DNA of 7,411 nt, from the NCBI GenBank assembly GCA_903822245.1, contig CAIJOE010000013.1, forward strand, positions 1 through 7,411, read 5' to 3'. Of the stretch, positions 6,093 to 7,411 are shown one piece after another. The stretch comes from an uncultured Actinomycetes bacterium. GTDB taxonomy: Bacteria; Actinomycetota; Actinomycetes; Nanopelagicales; Nanopelagicaceae. Position 1 is the first letter of the stretch; every line of letters begins with the position of its first letter. The notes below the pieces were generated by a model that ran no database searches, was not told where the DNA came from, and saw nothing but the letters and a program-made list of their open reading frames with translations. Position numbers and translations under genes: made by a program.

Positions 6093-7382
6093 ATGACCAC
6101 ATATACAAAGATTGATACTTCCATTAAACATGACATTGCAGATGCTTCTCTTGCTGCTCAAGGAAAAAAGCGTATTGAATGGGCCGAAAGAAACATGCCT
6201 GTTTTGGCTCAAATCCGTGCTCGCTTTGAAAAGGAACAACCATTCAAGGGCGTAAGAATTTCTGCTTGTATGCACGTCACAACTGAGACGGCAAACCTTA
6301 TGCGCGCACTAAAAGCTGGTGGTGCTGAGTTAGCACTTTGCGCTTCAAATCCACTTTCAACCCAGGATGACACCGCGGCAGCACTTGTGCACGAATATGG
6401 AATAAGCGTATTTGCTAGAAATGCAGTTGCTCGCGAGGGTTACTACTCACATATCAACGCCTCACTAGATGTGAAGCCACACTTAGTATTTGATGATGGT
6501 TGCGACTTAGTTAATACACTTCATACAACTCGCACAGAATTGATCGCAGACATCATTGGTGGTTGCGAAGAAACCACAACTGGAGTTATTCGTCTGAGCC
6601 AAATGGCAAAAGATGGTGCACTTAAGTTTCCAATGATTGCGGTAAATGACACCGATACAAAGCACATGTTTGATAACCGCTTTGGTACCGGCCAATCAAC
6701 CATGGATGCAATCTTCCGTTCAACCAACACTCTGGTTGCTGGAAAGACCCTGGTTGTTGCAGGCTTTGGTTATTGCGGCAAAGGCGTTGCAGAACGTGCC
6801 AAGGGTATGGGCGCAGATGTCATCGTTACTGAAATTGACCCTACAAAGGCCCTAGATGCTTTGATGCAGGGCTATCGAGTAATGCCTATGACTGAAGCAG
6901 CAAAGTATGGCGACATCTATGTAACTGTCACCGGCAACCGCGATGTTTTGCGCGAAGAACACTTTAAGGTTATGAAAGATGGCGCGATTCTTTCTAATGC
7001 AGGGCACTTCGACATTGAAATCGATGTTGCTTGGCTAGAGCAAAACGCCAAGACCAAGAATGCAAAGATGCGTCATCAGACCGATGAATATGTTCTTGCT
7101 GATGGCCGTCGAATTCTCCTTCTAGCCGAAGGTCGATTGGTAAATCTAGGTGCTGCAGAAGGTCACCCAGCATCAGTTATGGATATGTCATTTTCAGATC
7201 AAGCTCTAACTGCAGAATATCTATTGAAGGCAGCAGCATCACTTGGTGCTGGACTGCATAATGTTCCAACAGAGATTGATAAAGAAGTTGCTCGCCTAAA
7301 GCTTGAAAGTATGGGTTCAACCATCGACAAGCTCACTCCAGCGCAAGAGCTTTATTTGAACTCTTGGGAGCACGGTAGCTAA
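6093..7382 (+). CDS. ahcY: Adenosylhomocysteinase, short archaeal/Thermotoga-like type
   Basis: A 429-residue S-adenosylhomocysteine hydrolase, splitting SAH to adenosine and homocysteine in the cytosol with tightly bound NAD and so relieving product inhibition of methyltransferases. Catalytic residues are present at a constant +4 offset from the human enzyme: D135 (DDGCD, 134-138), E160 (EETTTG, 159-164), K190, D194 and N195 (TKHMFDN). The NAD site has GFGYCGKG (224-231) with acidic E247 at the end of the second strand. GHFDIEID and VNLGAAEGHPASVMD are also kept. It lacks the internal insert that makes the mycobacterial form about 495 residues, and ends LTPAQELYLNSWEHGS without the C-terminal KPxxYRY arm. 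SNPLSTQDD, FDNRFGTGQST and AAEGHPA resemble archaeal and Thermotoga enzymes. Some archaeal members prefer S-inosylhomocysteine, so the exact substrate is slightly open. It overlaps the mtrA-like start by one base. Confidence 0.95.
   Translation: MTTYTKIDTSIKHDIADASLAAQGKKRIEWAERNMPVLAQIRARFEKEQPFKGVRISACMHVTTETANLMRALKAGGAELALCASNPLSTQDDTAAALVHEYGISVFARNAVAREGYYSHINASLDVKPHLVFDDGCDLVNTLHTTRTELIADIIGGCEETTTGVIRLSQMAKDGALKFPMIAVNDTDTKHMFDNRFGTGQSTMDAIFRSTNTLVAGKTLVVAGFGYCGKGVAERAKGMGADVIVTEIDPTKALDALMQGYRVMPMTEAAKYGDIYVTVTGNRDVLREEHFKVMKDGAILSNAGHFDIEIDVAWLEQNAKTKNAKMRHQTDEYVLADGRRILLLAEGRLVNLGAAEGHPASVMDMSFSDQALTAEYLLKAAASLGAGLHNVPTEIDKEVARLKLESMGSTIDKLTPAQELYLNSWEHGS
7366..7370 (+). promoter_or_regulatory. 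Possible ribosome binding site of mtrA-like gene
   Basis: GGGAG lies within the end of ahcY, 11 bases before the ATG at 7382. Spacing is a little long, but the TAATG stop-start overlap would let terminating ribosomes reinitiate. Confidence 0.45.
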
Positions 7383-7411
7383 TGACTCTGATCATGGTCG
7401 TCGATGACGAC
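7382..7411 (+). CDS. mtrA: Response regulator, MtrA-like, 3' truncated by window end
   Basis: Only ten codons are visible, reading MTLIMVVDDD. The hydrophobic strand followed by VVDDD is the first beta strand and acidic pocket of a CheY-like receiver domain, as in OmpR-family regulators (MtrA of mycobacteria has ILVVDDD here). The symbol rests mainly on context: in actinobacteria mtrA, mtrB and lpqB lie close downstream of ahcY/sahH. MtrA is a DNA-binding response regulator for envelope, division and osmotic genes, paired with the sensor MtrB. The start overlaps the ahcY stop (TAATG), suggesting cotranscription and coupled translation. The phosphorylated Asp and the winged-helix domain lie beyond the window, so a different receiver protein cannot be excluded. 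Confidence 0.65.
   Translation, partial: MTLIMVVDDD

Noticed and set aside
6507..6855. Several short frames on both strands inside ahcY
   Set aside because: All overlap catalytic and NAD-binding parts of a clearly real gene in other frames and have no motifs of their own.
1..7411. CRISPR arrays, insertion sequences, tandem repeats, tRNA or rRNA genes
   Set aside because: No repeated units, transposase-like proteins, terminal inverted repeats or RNA-gene signatures were seen on reading through the window.

Overview
The window looks like a chromosomal piece of a low-GC actinobacterium. By eye the GC content is in the low-to-mid 40s, and codons such as TTA, CTA and AAA are used freely. Gene content and order are actinobacterial: a large membrane glycosyltransferase, a DUF5719 protein, a DUF3499 protein, ManB-type phosphomannomutase, adenosylhomocysteinase and the first codons of an MtrA-like response regulator. 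Most actinobacteria with this neighbourhood are GC-rich, so a streamlined aquatic lineage such as the freshwater acI / Nanopelagicales group is the best guess. That placement is inference, because no marker gene is present. There are no rRNA or tRNA genes, mobile elements, CRISPR arrays or phage genes.

Layout: all six genes are on the + strand and very tightly packed. Positions 2-2914 hold the 3' part of a GT2 glycosyltransferase fused to a polytopic membrane module; its true start lies before the window. It overlaps by 4 bp (ATGA) the DUF5719 gene (2911-4206), an exported or membrane-anchored protein with two extracytoplasmic cysteines. After 40 bp comes a small DUF3499 gene (4247-4639) encoding a probable zinc-binding protein; its start could instead be 4277. 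After 21 bp comes manB (4661-6034, GTG start). A 58-bp gap with a good -10-like box, a short imperfect hairpin and a clear ribosome binding site leads into ahcY (6093-7382). The ahcY stop overlaps by one base the ATG of the mtrA-like gene, which runs off the right edge. No gene-free stretch exceeds 60 bp.

How the genes may work together: the glycosyltransferase, DUF5719 and ManB point to cell-envelope glycan synthesis, with ManB supplying mannose-1-phosphate for nucleotide-sugar formation. MtrA (with MtrB and LpqB, normally encoded next) is the actinobacterial regulator of envelope and division genes. AhcY recycles S-adenosylhomocysteine, a housekeeping job that is nonetheless tied to this locus by conserved order. 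The two DUF proteins have no proven role.

The most notable points are an adenosylhomocysteinase that reads like the short archaeal/Thermotoga type rather than the longer form usual in actinobacteria, the fused glycosyltransferase architecture with a GT-C-like membrane part, and signs that DUF3499 and manB may have leaderless transcripts. I saw no clearly new defence, mobile or RNA system.
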